NCBI GenBank assembly: GCA_944386225.1 | Contig: CALXAH010000002.1 | Span: 62,001 to 126,000 of the forward strand | Length of the DNA stretch: 64,000 bases | DNA from: an uncultured Gemmiger sp. | GTDB taxonomy: Bacteria; Bacillota; Clostridia; Oscillospirales; Ruminococcaceae | Reading direction: 5' to 3' | Part shown: positions 51,793-61,011 of the stretch, in pieces | Position numbering within the stretch: the first letter of the stretch is position 1 | How the letters are laid out: every line of letters begins with the position of its first letter | Notes under the pieces: model-generated | The model's input: only the letters and a program-made list of their open reading frames with translations | Databases searched by the model: none | What the model was told of the DNA's origin: nothing | Program-made: the position numbers and the translations under genes

Positions 51793-53445
51793 ATGATGGA
51801 CGTAACGAAGTATCACATTGGCTACTACAACCCGCCCAAGACCGAGTACCGCTGGGTACACAAGGATCACATTGAACAGGCCCCGGCCTGGTGCAGCGTG
51901 GATCTGCGGGACGGTAACCAGAGCCTGATCGTGCCCATGAGCCTGGAAGAAAAGCTGGAGTTCTTCAACCTGCTGGTGAAGATCGGGTTCAAGGAGATCG
52001 AGGTGGGCTTCCCCGCCGCCAGCGAAACCGAGTTTGAGTTTCTGCGTGCGCTGATCGAGCGGGACATGATCCCGGAGGATGTGACCGTTCAGGTGCTGAC
52101 CCAGTGCCGTGACCACATCATCCGCAAGACCTTTGAGGCGGTGAAGGGCGCGCCCAGCGCGGTGATTCATTTCTACAACTCCACCAGCGTGGCCCAGCGG
52201 GAACAGGTATTCAAAAAGAGCAAGGAAGAGGTCAAGAAGATCGCCACCGACGGCGCAAAGCTGGTCAAGCAGCTGGCCGGGGAGTACGAGGGCAACTTCC
52301 GCTTTGAATACAGCCCCGAAAGCTTTACCGGCACCGAGCCGGAGTACGCGCTGGAAGTGTGCAACGCGGTGCTGGACATCATGCAGCCCACCCCCGACAA
52401 GCCCATGATCATCAATCTGCCGGTTACCGTGGCCATGAGCATGAGCCACATCTACGCCAACCAGATCGAGTACATGCGCGACAACCTGAAATACCGGGAC
52501 AGCGTAGTGCTGAGCCTGCACCCCCACAACGACCGGGGCTGCGCGGTGGCCGACACCGAGCTGGCGCTGCTGGCCGGGGCCGACCGGGTGGAGGGCACCC
52601 TGTTCGGCAACGGGGAACGCACCGGCAACGTGGACATCATCACCCTGGCCATGAACCTGTACAGCCACGGCGTTGACCCGAAGCTGGACTTCTCCGACAT
52701 GCCCGCCATCGTGGAACTGTACGAGCGGGTGACCCGGATGCACGTCTACGAGCGCACCCCCTACGCCGGCGCGCTGGTGTTCGCGGCCTTCAGCGGCAGC
52801 CATCAGGACGCCATCGCCAAGGGCATGGCCTGGCGGGCGGAGCACAACCTGCACGAGTGGACGGTGCCCTACATCCCGGTGGATCCCACCGACATCGGCC
52901 GCACCTACGACGCGGACGTTATCCGGATCAACAGCCAGAGCGGCAAGGGCGGCATCGGCTATCTGCTGGAGCATCGCTACGGCTACAATCTGCCCCCGAA
53001 GATGCGGGAGCATTTCGGCTACACCGTCAAGAGCATCTCGGATCACGCCCACAAGGAGCTTACCGCCCCGGAGGTGTTCCAGGTATTCCAGAACAGCTAC
53101 CTGAACAAGACCAGCCCGCTGAATGTGGCCGAGGCCCACTACATCCAGAAAAACGGCATCTACGCGGTGGTCACCCTGGAGATCGGCGGCGAGCACCGGG
53201 AGTACAGCGCCAGCGGCAACGGCCGTCTGGACGCGGTGAGCAACGCCATCAAGGCGGGCACCGGGATGAACTTCTCCATTGAGGCCTACACCGAGCACAG
53301 CCTGACCACCGGTTCCACCAGCCAGGCGGCCACCTACGTGGGGCTGAAATGGGACGACGGCACCGTGACCTGGGGCGCGGGCACCGACAACGACATCATC
53401 GTGGCCAGCGTGAAGGCCCTGGTAAGCGCCATCAACAACAAGTAA
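51793..53445 (+). CDS. leuA: 2-isopropylmalate synthase (long form)
   Basis: A 550-residue enzyme condensing acetyl-CoA with 2-ketoisovalerate, the first step of leucine synthesis. It is of the longer actinobacterial/fungal-like type: CSVDLRDGNQSLIVPMS near 33, metal-site SLHPHNDRGCAVADTELALLAGADRVEGTLFGNGERTGN (part: LHPHNDRGCAVADTEL) near 240, and a C-terminal leucine-binding regulatory domain from about 430. The first ATG pair (51793/51796) follows AAAGGAGAG. It is the first gene of leuACDB. Confidence 0.96.
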   Translation: MMDVTKYHIGYYNPPKTEYRWVHKDHIEQAPAWCSVDLRDGNQSLIVPMSLEEKLEFFNLLVKIGFKEIEVGFPAASETEFEFLRALIERDMIPEDVTVQVLTQCRDHIIRKTFEAVKGAPSAVIHFYNSTSVAQREQVFKKSKEEVKKIATDGAKLVKQLAGEYEGNFRFEYSPESFTGTEPEYALEVCNAVLDIMQPTPDKPMIINLPVTVAMSMSHIYANQIEYMRDNLKYRDSVVLSLHPHNDRGCAVADTELALLAGADRVEGTLFGNGERTGNVDIITLAMNLYSHGVDPKLDFSDMPAIVELYERVTRMHVYERTPYAGALVFAAFSGSHQDAIAKGMAWRAEHNLHEWTVPYIPVDPTDIGRTYDADVIRINSQSGKGGIGYLLEHRYGYNLPPKMREHFGYTVKSISDHAHKELTAPEVFQVFQNSYLNKTSPLNVAEAHYIQKNGIYAVVTLEIGGEHREYSASGNGRLDAVSNAIKAGTGMNFSIEAYTEHSLTTGSTSQAATYVGLKWDDGTVTWGAGTDNDIIVASVKALVSAINNK

Positions 53446-53490
53446 ACACGCAGCGGCCGCGGGCCGTTTTGCGGAGAGGAGAGTATACAA

Positions 53491-54753
53491 ATGGGCATGA
53501 CCATGACGCAGAAGATCCTTGCCGCCCACGCGGGGCTGGACGAGGTCAAAGCCGGCCAGCTGATCAACGCCCGGCTGGATCAGGTTCTGGGCAACGACAT
53601 CACCACCCCGGTGGCCATCAACGAGTTTGAAAAGGCGGGGTTCACCGGCGTGTTTGACCGCAGCCGCATCAACATCGTGCTGGATCACTTTGTCCCCAAC
53701 AAGGATATCAAGAGCGCCCAGCAGTCCAAGCAGTGCCGGGAGTTTGCCTCGAAGTACGACATCATCAACTTCTTTGACGTGGGCAAGATGGGCATTGAGC
53801 ACGCGCTGCTGCCGGAACAGGGTATCGTGACCGCCGGCGACTGCATCATCGGCGCGGACAGCCACACCTGCACCTACGGGGCGGTGGGCGCATTTTCCAC
53901 CGGCGTGGGCAGCACCGACATGGCCGCGGGCATGGCTACCGGCATGGCCTGGTTCAAGGTGCCCGCCGCCATCCGGTTCAACCTGACCGGCAAGCTGGGC
54001 CCCCGGGTCAGCGGCAAGGACGTGATCCTGCACATCATCGGCATGATCGGGGTGGACGGCGCGCTGTACAAGAGCATGGAGTTCACCGGCCCCGGCGTGG
54101 CCACCCTGTCCATGGACGACCGGCTGTGCATCTGCAACATGGCCATCGAGGCGGGCGCCAAGAACGGCATCTTCCCGGTGGACGAGGTGACCCTACGCTA
54201 CCTGACCGGCCGCAGCCGCCGGGAGTGGACGGTCTACGAGGCCGACCCGGACGCGGAGTACGAGCAGACCTTTGAGATCGACCTGGCCGCCATCGAGCCC
54301 ACCGTGTCCTGGCCGCACCTGCCGGAGAACACCCACACCGCCAAGGAGAGCGAGGCCATCGCCATCGACCAGGTGGTGATCGGCAGCTGCACCAACGGCC
54401 GACTGGAGGACATGCAGGCCGCCTACGAGATCCTGAAGGGCAAGACCATTGCCCCGGGCGTGCGGGGCATCATCATCCCCGGCACTATGCAGGTGTACAA
54501 GACCTGCCTTCAGAACGGCTGGCTGGAAGCCTTTATCGACGCGGGCTGCATCGTGTCCACCCCCACCTGCGGGCCCTGCCTGGGCGGGTACATGGGTATC
54601 CTGGCGGAGGGCGAGCGCTGCATCTCCACCACCAACCGGAACTTTGTGGGCCGCATGGGCCACGTAAAGAGCGAGGTCTATCTGGCCAGCCCGGCCACCG
54701 CCGCCGCCAGCGCGCTGACCGGCCACATCACCGATCCCAGGGAGGTAGAGTAA
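53491..54753 (+). CDS. leuC: 3-isopropylmalate dehydratase large subunit
   Basis: A 420-residue aconitase-family subunit holding a [4Fe-4S] cluster. Cysteines are in [10 protein letters not shown] (about 300) and [10 protein letters not shown] (about 360). [20 protein letters not shown] near 125 is the family signature. With LeuD it isomerises 2- to 3-isopropylmalate. The start at 53491 is supported by GGAGAGGAGAG upstream. Confidence 0.97.
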   Translation: MGMTMTQKILAAHAGLDEVKAGQLINARLDQVLGNDITTPVAINEFEKAGFTGVFDRSRINIVLDHFVPNKDIKSAQQSKQCREFASKYDIINFFDVGKMGIEHALLPEQGIVTAGDCIIGADSHTCTYGAVGAFSTGVGSTDMAAGMATGMAWFKVPAAIRFNLTGKLGPRVSGKDVILHIIGMIGVDGALYKSMEFTGPGVATLSMDDRLCICNMAIEAGAKNGIFPVDEVTLRYLTGRSRREWTVYEADPDAEYEQTFEIDLAAIEPTVSWPHLPENTHTAKESEAIAIDQVVIGSCTNGRLEDMQAAYEILKGKTIAPGVRGIIIPGTMQVYKTCLQNGWLEAFIDAGCIVSTPTCGPCLGGYMGILAEGERCISTTNRNFVGRMGHVKSEVYLASPATAAASALTGHITDPREVE

Positions 54754-55254
54754 ATGAACGCACAGGGCACCGTTTTCAAATATCCCGATAACGTGGATAC
54801 CGACGTAATTATCCCCGCCCGGTATCTGAACAGCCAGGACGCGGCCGAACTGGCCCGCCACTGCATGGAGGACATTGACCCGGATTTCGTGAACAAGGTC
54901 AAGCCCGGGGACATCATGGTGGGCGGCTGGAACTTCGGCTGCGGCTCCAGCCGGGAGCACGCGCCCCTGGTAATCAAGACCAGCGGCACCGCCTGCGTGA
55001 TTGCCAAGAGCTTTGCCCGCATCTTCTACCGCAACGCCATCAACATCGGCCTGCCCATTCTGGAATGCGAGGCCGCGGCCGACGGCATTGAGGCGGGCGA
55101 CGAGGTGGCGGTGGATTTTGACACCGGCGTGATCACCAACCTGAGTAAGGGCGAGACCTACCAGGCCCAGCCCTTCCCCCCGTTTATCCAGGATATCATC
55201 CGGGCGGGCGGACTGATGAACAGCATCCGGCAGAAAGGCGGTAACAAAGCATGA
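54754..55254 (+). CDS. leuD: 3-isopropylmalate dehydratase small subunit
   Basis: A 166-residue swivel-domain subunit. [15 protein letters not shown] at the start, [16 protein letters not shown] near 55 and [19 protein letters not shown] near 80 are diagnostic of the archaeal/clostridial short LeuD. Its ATG directly follows the leuC stop codon, with GGAGG inside the end of leuC, so the two subunits should be made in balance. Confidence 0.97.
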   Translation: MNAQGTVFKYPDNVDTDVIIPARYLNSQDAAELARHCMEDIDPDFVNKVKPGDIMVGGWNFGCGSSREHAPLVIKTSGTACVIAKSFARIFYRNAINIGLPILECEAAADGIEAGDEVAVDFDTGVITNLSKGETYQAQPFPPFIQDIIRAGGLMNSIRQKGGNKA

Positions 55255-56321
55255 ACAAGACCATTGCGGTGATCCGGGGCGACGGCATCGGCCCCGAGAT
55301 CGTGAACGAAGCCATCAAGGTACTGGACGCGGTGGCCGCCAAGCACGGCCATACCTTCACCTACGACGATGTGGATATGGGCGGCGTGGCCATCGACAAG
55401 TGGGGCGATCCCCTGCCCCAGGCCATGCTGGACAAGTGCCTGGCCGCCGACAGCGTGCTGCTGGGCGCGGTGGGCGGCCCCAAGTGGGAAGGCCTGCCCG
55501 GACCCCAGCGGCCGGAAAAAGGCCTGCTGCGCCTGCGGGCGGGCATGGGGCTGTACTCCAACCTGCGCCCGGCCAAACTCTGGCCCCAGCTGGCCGACGC
55601 CAGCCCGCTGAAGCCCTCCATCGTGGAAAAGGGCATTGATTTCATGGTAGTGCGGGAACTGATCAGCGGCATCTATTTTGGCGAGCACAAAACGGTGGAG
55701 CAGAACGGCGAACAGGTGGCCACCGACGTGATGCTCTACGCGGAGCATGAGATCGAGCGGATCGGGCGCATCGCCTTTGAGACCGCCCGCAAGCGCCGCC
55801 ATAAGGTGACCTGCGTGGACAAGGCCAACGTGCTGGATACCAGCCGCCTGTGGCGGGCGGTGATGCACCGGCTGCAGCCGGAGTATCCGGATGTGGAATA
55901 CACCGAGATGTTCGTGGACAACGCCGCCATGCAGGTGGTGAAGGATCCCAGCCAGTTCGACGTGATCGTGACCGGCAACATGTTCGGCGATATCCTGTCC
56001 GACGAGGCCAGCATGATCACCGGCAGCATCGGCATGATCCCCTCCTCCAGCCTGGGGGACGGCACCCGGGGCATGTACGAGCCGATCCACGGTTCCGCCC
56101 CCGATATTGCCGGCCAGGACAAGGCCAACCCCATCGGCACCATCCTGTCCGCCGCCATGATGCTGCGGTACAGCTTTGACATGGCCGCCGAGGCGGACGA
56201 GATCGAGGCGGCGGTGAACAAGGCCCTGGACGACGGGCTGCTCACCGCCGACATGATGGCGGAAGGCTGCACCCTGGTGGGCTGTGCCGCCATGGGCGAC
56301 GCGGTCACCGCCCGGCTGTAA
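55251..56321 (+). CDS. leuB: 3-isopropylmalate dehydrogenase
   Basis: A 356-residue NAD-dependent enzyme oxidising and decarboxylating 3-isopropylmalate. [66 protein letters not shown] and [29 protein letters not shown] (part: [20 protein letters not shown]) are all intact. It overlaps leuD by four bases and ends the operon. Confidence 0.97.
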   Translation: MNKTIAVIRGDGIGPEIVNEAIKVLDAVAAKHGHTFTYDDVDMGGVAIDKWGDPLPQAMLDKCLAADSVLLGAVGGPKWEGLPGPQRPEKGLLRLRAGMGLYSNLRPAKLWPQLADASPLKPSIVEKGIDFMVVRELISGIYFGEHKTVEQNGEQVATDVMLYAEHEIERIGRIAFETARKRRHKVTCVDKANVLDTSRLWRAVMHRLQPEYPDVEYTEMFVDNAAMQVVKDPSQFDVIVTGNMFGDILSDEASMITGSIGMIPSSSLGDGTRGMYEPIHGSAPDIAGQDKANPIGTILSAAMMLRYSFDMAAEADEIEAAVNKALDDGLLTADMMAEGCTLVGCAAMGDAVTARL

Positions 56322-56343
56322 TCTGTTTGTTTTCTGTTTTCTG

Positions 56344-56385
56344 CGCGGCAGACCCTTGCGGTCTGCCGCGTCTTTGTTATTTTAT
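56344..56385 (+). terminator. Terminator of the leu operon
   Basis: An 11-bp stem (56344-56354 with 56360-56370), five-base loop, then TCTTTGTTATTTTA. Confidence 0.9.
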
Positions 56386-56576
56386 CTACAAAGCGCACAA
56401 AAACGCTTGTGCAAAAGCACGTTTTTGCGTACATCTTTGTAATTTGTGGGAAAGCTCTTTCCGGACAGGGACAATTCCGGTATAACAGGAATGTATCCGT
56501 TTATTATTTCGCTGTGCAGCAGGCTTGGGTCGGGCCCCGGCGTTTTTTCTTGTTCAGATGATGAGGTTCCCGCTTT

Positions 56577-57686
56577 ATGAACAAATCTTCCTACCCGCTG
56601 GAGATGCAGGCGGAGATCAACGGGATCGTAACCCGCTGGCAGGTACTGCATCAACGGCTGATCTGGACCCTGGTGGGCATTGCGTCGGTCGTAGAGCTTC
56701 TCTATCTGGTGGCGCTCAACCACATCGACGGTTTTCTTAAAATCGGGCTGGGGCTGTATATTCTCAAATATGTCGCGGCCCCCATCCTGATGAACCTGGC
56801 GCTGGCCCTGGCCAGCAGCTGGGTGAGCCGGTGCGGCCGTTTTTCGGTCAAGGTGCGCTGCTACGCCACCACCCTGGCCATGACGGCGGTGTGCCTGGTG
56901 CTGTACACCATTCACAGCCTGTTCCCTGTGCTGCGGATCCTGTTTGTTCTGTCGATCCTGCTCACCGCCACCTACGGGGATATGACCCTGACCACCGTGG
57001 CCGCCCTGTCCAACGCCGCAGCGCTCCTGCTGGGGGATCTGGTGTTTTACTGGGATGCCGGCCGCCAGCCTATTGCCAGCGATCCGGTGGCCCTGCTGGA
57101 GTTCTTCCTGGCGCTGGTACTGCTGGCGGGCACCTATCTGAGCTGCCGGGCCATCATCTATTATGAGCGCGAAAAAAGCCAGGCCGCCGCCCGCCAGCAG
57201 ATGGAGCAGCGCCGTCTGCGCCAGGAGCTGAGCCGGGATTCTCTCACCGGGCTGGGCAACCGCAAGGCTCTGCGGGAGGCGCTGGATCAAATGGTGGAGG
57301 ATGCCCGTCCGCGGGTGTTTGCCATGATCGACCTGGATCACTTCAAGCAACTCAACGATACCTACGGCCACCTGGAAGGCGACCGGTGCCTGCACGTATT
57401 TTCCCAGCTTGTGGAGGAGGTATGCGCCGGTTCTCAGGCGTTCCGGTACGGCGGTGACGAGTTCTGCATCCTCTTTGATCTGGACGACCCGCAGCAGGCC
57501 GCCGTGCTCTGCCGGGAGCTGGACAAGCAGCTGGAACTGCGTCAGGATCTGGCCACCCGGGTGCGGTGCAGCTTCGGGCTGGCCCGGTACGAACCGGGCA
57601 TGACCGCCCACGAACTGCTGCAGCGGGCAGACGAGGCCCTCTACCGATGCAAGAACCTGCCGGAACCCCTGTGCATCTATTCCTGA
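56577..57686 (+). CDS. Membrane-bound GGDEF protein (diguanylate cyclase)
   Basis: A 369-residue protein with five or six membrane helices (about 25-200), a short coiled-coil-like linker (REKSQAAARQQMEQRRLRQEL) and a C-terminal GGDEF domain (about 215-369). The active motif is intact (FRYGGDEFCILF), with DSLTGLGNRK and FAMIDLDHFKQLNDTYGH upstream, so cyclic-di-GMP synthesis is expected. The residues before GGDEF (CAGSQAF) do not form the RxxD inhibitory site. The N-terminal sensor is not a family I recognise. The gene is alone between two terminators. Confidence 0.92.
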   Translation: MNKSSYPLEMQAEINGIVTRWQVLHQRLIWTLVGIASVVELLYLVALNHIDGFLKIGLGLYILKYVAAPILMNLALALASSWVSRCGRFSVKVRCYATTLAMTAVCLVLYTIHSLFPVLRILFVLSILLTATYGDMTLTTVAALSNAAALLLGDLVFYWDAGRQPIASDPVALLEFFLALVLLAGTYLSCRAIIYYEREKSQAAARQQMEQRRLRQELSRDSLTGLGNRKALREALDQMVEDARPRVFAMIDLDHFKQLNDTYGHLEGDRCLHVFSQLVEEVCAGSQAFRYGGDEFCILFDLDDPQQAAVLCRELDKQLELRQDLATRVRCSFGLARYEPGMTAHELLQRADEALYRCKNLPEPLCIYS

Positions 57687-57693
57687 TCCGACA

Positions 57694-57735
57694 ACAATCC
57701 CCCGCGGGAAACACCTGTTTCCCGCGGGGGATTGT
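57694..57735. terminator. Bidirectional terminator
   Basis: A perfect 19-bp inverted repeat with an ACCT loop (57694-57712 with 57717-57735), placed between the converging GGDEF and SIR2 genes. Confidence 0.88.
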
Positions 57736-57739
57736 TCCG

Positions 57740-58465
57740 TTATACCGGCACCGCCGCCAGCACCTGGCCGATGGGGGCCGCTATCACCAGATCGGCCCGG
57801 GTGTCCTGGGGGGTGGGGGTCTTGTTGATCACCACCATCCGGCCCCGGTACCGTTCTACCAGCCCCGCCGCCGGATACACCGCCAGCGAGGTGCCGCCCA
57901 CGATCAGCAGATCGGCCCCGGCGATATCCGCCATCGCCCCGGCCAGCACCCGCTGATCCAGCGCCTCTTCATACAGCACCACATCCGGCCGGATCATGCC
58001 GCCGCAGCCGCACCGGGGCACCCCTTCGCTTTCCAGAATCGCCTGCAGCGGATACGCCTTGCCGCAGCGCACACAATGGTTGCGGTGCACGCTGCCGTGC
58101 AGTTCCCACACCCGGCGGCTGCCCGCCGCCTGGTGCAGCCCGTCAATGTTCTGGGTAACCACGCTGGTGAGTTTTCCCTCCGCTTCCCACCGGGCCAGCG
58201 CCAGATGGGCCGGGTTGGGCTTTGCGTCCGGGGCCAGCATCCGCTGCCGGTAAAACCGGTAAAATTCTTCCGGCATCCGGGTCAGAAAGGTATGGCTCAC
58301 GATCTGTTCCGGCGGCCAGGGCCACTCCTGCGCGTACAGCCCGTCCTGGCTGCGGAAGTCCGGGATGCCGCTCTCGGTGGAAACCCCCGCTCCGCCGAAA
58401 AACACCGCCGACCGGCTGGCTTTAAGCCACTCGCCCAGCTGCTGTACCGCCTGCATATCCATCAT
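57740..58465 (-). CDS. NAD-dependent protein deacylase, SIR2 family
   Basis: A 241-residue sirtuin removing acyl groups from lysines with NAD+. FFGGAGVSTESGIPDFRSQDGLY near 22, TQNIDGLHQAAGS near 105, catalytic His in VWELHGSVHRNHC (about 120), then zinc cysteines in CVRC and CGCGG (about 132-155), and IVGGTSLAVYPAAGL. A TATACT box is at 58495-58490. Bacterial class U/III-like by length. Target proteins cannot be inferred. Confidence 0.95.
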   Translation of the reverse strand: MMDMQAVQQLGEWLKASRSAVFFGGAGVSTESGIPDFRSQDGLYAQEWPWPPEQIVSHTFLTRMPEEFYRFYRQRMLAPDAKPNPAHLALARWEAEGKLTSVVTQNIDGLHQAAGSRRVWELHGSVHRNHCVRCGKAYPLQAILESEGVPRCGCGGMIRPDVVLYEEALDQRVLAGAMADIAGADLLIVGGTSLAVYPAAGLVERYRGRMVVINKTPTPQDTRADLVIAAPIGQVLAAVPV

Positions 58466-58526
58466 GGATGCACCGCCTCCTTTTTCTCCAGTATACCACG
58501 CTGCCCGCAGCGGGGAAAGAGCCGTC

Positions 58527-58555
58527 TTGCGCCGGGATACGCGGAATGCTACAAT
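58527..58555 (+). promoter_or_regulatory. Promoter of the O-acetyltransferase gene
   Basis: TTGCGC (58527-58532), 17-bp spacer, TACAAT (58550-58555); leader about 20 nt. Confidence 0.7.
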
Positions 58556-58581
58556 GAGAAAAACGCACGGAGGAATCCCCT

Positions 58582-59214
58582 ATGATGGATACCAAGGAAG
58601 CCCTGCAGCGGATGGCCGAGGGGCGGCTGTACCTGTCGATGGACGAGGGCATTCTGGCGGTGCAGCTGGACTGCCTGGAAAAGCTCTACGACTTCAACGC
58701 CACCCGCCCCCATGATCTGGAAAAACGGCGGCGGATGCTGGCCGGGATGCTGGCCGAGATTGGCGAGAACTGCTACGTGGAACCCCCGCTGCACGCCAAC
58801 TGGGGCGGGGCGCACGTGCATTTCGGCAGCAACGTATACGCCAACTTCGGCCTGACCCTGGTGGACGACGGCCACATTTACGTGGGCGACAACGTAAAAT
58901 TCGGCCCCCATGTGACCATCGCCACGGCGGGCCATCCCATTGACCCGGAACTGCGCCCCACCGGTCTGCAGTACAACGCGGATGTGCACATCGGTTCCGG
59001 CGTATGGATCGGGGCCGGGGCGGTGATCCTGCCCGGGGTGACCATCGGCGACAACACGGTGGTGGGCGCGGGCAGCGTGGTCACCAAGGATCTGCCCGCC
59101 AATGTGGTGGCGGTGGGTAACCCTTGCCGGGTGATGCGGCCCATCGGCCCTAAGGACAAGGAAACCTATTTTCGCGGCCGTCCCATCGACGTAACGCTGG
59201 AGGATCTGAAATAA
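58582..59214 (+). CDS. Sugar O-acetyltransferase (maltose/galactoside acetyltransferase family)
   Basis: A 210-residue hexapeptide-repeat enzyme using acetyl-CoA. The N-terminal mac domain is about 8-60 (LEKLYDFNATRPHDLEKR); left-handed beta-helix repeats follow (IYVGDNVKFGPHVTI, VHIGSGVWIGAGAVILPGVTIGDNTVVGAGSVVTKDLP; part shown), with catalytic His in ATAGHPIDPELR near 115 and CRVMRPI at the end. A trimer is expected. Its natural acceptor sugar is unknown; no sugar genes are adjacent. Confidence 0.93.
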   Translation: MMDTKEALQRMAEGRLYLSMDEGILAVQLDCLEKLYDFNATRPHDLEKRRRMLAGMLAEIGENCYVEPPLHANWGGAHVHFGSNVYANFGLTLVDDGHIYVGDNVKFGPHVTIATAGHPIDPELRPTGLQYNADVHIGSGVWIGAGAVILPGVTIGDNTVVGAGSVVTKDLPANVVAVGNPCRVMRPIGPKDKETYFRGRPIDVTLEDLK

Positions 59215-59216
59215 AA

Positions 59217-59266
59217 ACGCGCGCTTTGGGGAGCCGGAACTCCCCCGCAAAGCGCGCGTATTTTTT
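59217..59266. terminator. Terminator after the acetyltransferase gene
   Basis: An 11-bp outer stem (59217-59227 with 59249-59259) plus an inner GGGGAG/CTCCCC stem, followed by ATTTTTT. AT-rich flanks on both sides let it also serve the converging DHHW gene. Confidence 0.85.
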
Positions 59267-59276
59267 CAGGGCCCGG

Positions 59277-60215
59277 TCACCGCAGCATGGCGCTGCGGTT
59301 CACCACACCGGCGCTGTACAGAAACAGCACGTCCTGATCGGTAAAGGTCACGTATTGGGGCAGCAGGCTGCTGGCCAGGTACCGGATATCCACCAGGGTA
59401 ATGGTGCGGTACTGCTCCAGCAGCAGCGGCGCCAGCGCGCTGGCAAAGCTGTCCCGGAAGATAACCAACTCCCGGTCGGTTGCAGCCTCCGGGCTGGTAA
59501 TCGTGATCAGCGGGCTGGCCCCATGCAGGAACAGGTCATAGGGAACCTCGGTTTCCAGCGCGCTCTCGGTATACACGGCGGTATCGTCCGGATTCTGGAT
59601 ATCTTCCGCCCGGGCCGCGTCGGTGGCGGCACTGGTAAGCCAGCTCACCGTTTCGGAAGGCGTATCCGCCGGAATGCGGTTTCGATAAGCCCCCACAAAT
59701 CCGGTGGCGGTGTGGATGGCAAAGCTGTCCAGCCGCACCGAAAATCCCATCGCCTGGCCCAGCGCATCCAGCACCCCCTGCAGGGATTCCTGCCGCCAGT
59801 GGCCGTCGGTCTTGTAGTAGTCCTCCCGGGTCAGGGTGCCGGTCAGATCGATCTGCTGCCAGCCTTCCAGCCCCTGTGCCGCCGTTTCAAACAGCAGCGG
59901 ATAGTCGGTGTCGGTCCAGCCTTCATCCCGCAGATAATAGCCCTTGTCCGGCACGATGGCCCAGAACACCCGGTTCTGATCGGTCAGGTACTGCTCCCGC
60001 AGGCTCTGCAGCTTGGCGGCAAAGTTCTCGGCCGAGCGCACATCCGTCTCGCCCAGATCCTCCGCCCACCAGCCGTCCACCTGATACATGCCGTCGGCAT
60101 TGGGGGTACGGGTCAGCTGCTGCCACAGTGCCATGGCCGGACGCCACAGCACCACCCCCGCCACAACAACGCAGGCCGCCGTCAGGGCGGCGGCCCGCAG
60201 AAGTTTCTTGTTCAT
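59277..60215 (-). CDS. DHHW-family protein (AlgJ/AlgX-like SGNH fold)
   Basis: A 312-residue protein with one N-terminal membrane helix (about 5-28), so exposed outside the cell. YYLRDEGWTDTDYP and the key DxHW motif in YYKTDGHWRQESL (about 160) are present, and FRDSFASALAPLL near 260 resembles the catalytic Ser segment. The first His of the name-giving DHHW is Gly here (DGHW). Relatives act with MBOAT O-acyltransferases on cell-surface glycans, but no MBOAT gene is next to it. Its ATG overlaps the stop of the DUF4358 gene by one base (TAATG). Confidence 0.85.
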   Translation of the reverse strand: MNKKLLRAAALTAACVVVAGVVLWRPAMALWQQLTRTPNADGMYQVDGWWAEDLGETDVRSAENFAAKLQSLREQYLTDQNRVFWAIVPDKGYYLRDEGWTDTDYPLLFETAAQGLEGWQQIDLTGTLTREDYYKTDGHWRQESLQGVLDALGQAMGFSVRLDSFAIHTATGFVGAYRNRIPADTPSETVSWLTSAATDAARAEDIQNPDDTAVYTESALETEVPYDLFLHGASPLITITSPEAATDRELVIFRDSFASALAPLLLEQYRTITLVDIRYLASSLLPQYVTFTDQDVLFLYSAGVVNRSAMLR

Positions 60216-60718
60216 TACGCCTGGGCCAGCGCCTCGAAGCTGGCGGTCAGGGCGTCGGCGGTAGCCTGGTCGGCCATCACCATAAAGACCACGTCGCCGA
60301 TCACGGCGGTGTTCACAGCCTCAGCCTGCACGCAGATCCACTTGGCGGGGTTCACGTTCTCCTTCACACTGTCGGCCAGAGCCTGGGCGCCCTCGGCGTC
60401 GTTGGCGCGCAGAACCACCAGGGAGTAGGCAATGCTGCCCACCATGGACTCGGACACAGCGCCCTCTTTATACTCGGTGCGCTCCACGCCGGTCATATAG
60501 ACGGAGTTGTCCTCGGTCAGCTCGCTGGTGGTGAGCATCATGGGGTACTGCAGGTCTTCCGGCGCGCCGGCGTAGACCTTGTCCACGATCTCGCTGGGGG
60601 TACCCTCCAGGGTCACGGCGGGGGCGGCGCTGCTGCTGCCGCCGTTGTTGGAAGCGCCGCAGCCCACCAGGGCCAGCAGCACCAGAATCAGAGCCATCAG
60701 AACCGAAATCTTTTTCAT
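60215..60718 (-). CDS. DUF4358 lipoprotein
   Basis: A 167-residue lipoprotein: MKKISVLMALILVLLALVGC with Cys20 as the anchor, a Gly/Ser linker, then a single small domain starting TPSEIVDKVYAG and typical of DUF4358. The start at 60718 has AAAGGAG nine bases upstream. It is co-transcribed and translationally coupled with the DHHW gene. The family is common in clostridia beside surface-polysaccharide acetylation genes. Role unknown. Confidence 0.85.
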   Translation of the reverse strand: MKKISVLMALILVLLALVGCGASNNGGSSSAAPAVTLEGTPSEIVDKVYAGAPEDLQYPMMLTTSELTEDNSVYMTGVERTEYKEGAVSESMVGSIAYSLVVLRANDAEGAQALADSVKENVNPAKWICVQAEAVNTAVIGDVVFMVMADQATADALTASFEALAQA

Positions 60719-60884
60719 TGTGTTTTCTCCTTTAATGTTTCTTTCCAAAGCCGCGCGGCAAGCCGCCTTACCGGTAGGGTTCCCGGTCAGGGCGCGGTCC
60801 ATACGCCGCGCTTTGCGGTTTCACGGTCTATACGCGCAGCCGGGACGGATTATTGCGCCTTTTGAAAAAATTTTCCCCGCGGGC

Positions 60885-60919
60885 AAAAAAACATCCCGGA
60901 AACCAGGTTTCCGGGATGT
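60885..60919 (-). terminator. Terminator following the tRNA 3' fragment
   Basis: A 14-bp inverted repeat (60891-60904 with 60906-60919) followed on the minus strand by seven T residues, just downstream of the tRNA CCA end. It is most likely the terminator of the original tRNA gene. Confidence 0.9.
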
Positions 60920-60922
60920 TTT

Positions 60923-60950
60923 TGGTGGGCGGTAAGGAACTCGAATCCCT
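60923..60950 (-). other. tRNA 3' fragment: probable attachment site
   Basis: On the minus strand the last 28 bases of a tRNA are visible: T-arm AGGGA-TTCGAGT-TCCTT, acceptor strand ACCGCCC, discriminator A and CCA. No anticodon arm or 5' half precedes it; the sequence upstream leads straight to the integrase stop. This is what is left of a target tRNA after integration at its 3' end, so the intact tRNA (acceptor 5' strand GGGCGGT) should be at the distal end of the element. Confidence 0.85.
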
Positions 60951-61011
60951 ACAAAATCGCTATATATAGCCATTTCCCGACAATACTGTGCTTTTACTGT
61001 GCCTTTTGCTG

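Noticed and set aside
51682-54033. Minus-strand open frame of 783 codons opposite leuA and leuC
   Set aside because: Shadow of two well-recognised enzymes and the T-box leader.
56395-56430. A-rich inverted repeat after the leu terminator as a regulatory element of the GGDEF gene
   Set aside because: Arms pair in more than one imperfect way and no promoter alignment supports a role.
60923-61011. A complete tRNA gene beside the integrase
   Set aside because: Only T-arm, acceptor 3' strand and CCA are present; no anticodon or D arm can be folded upstream.
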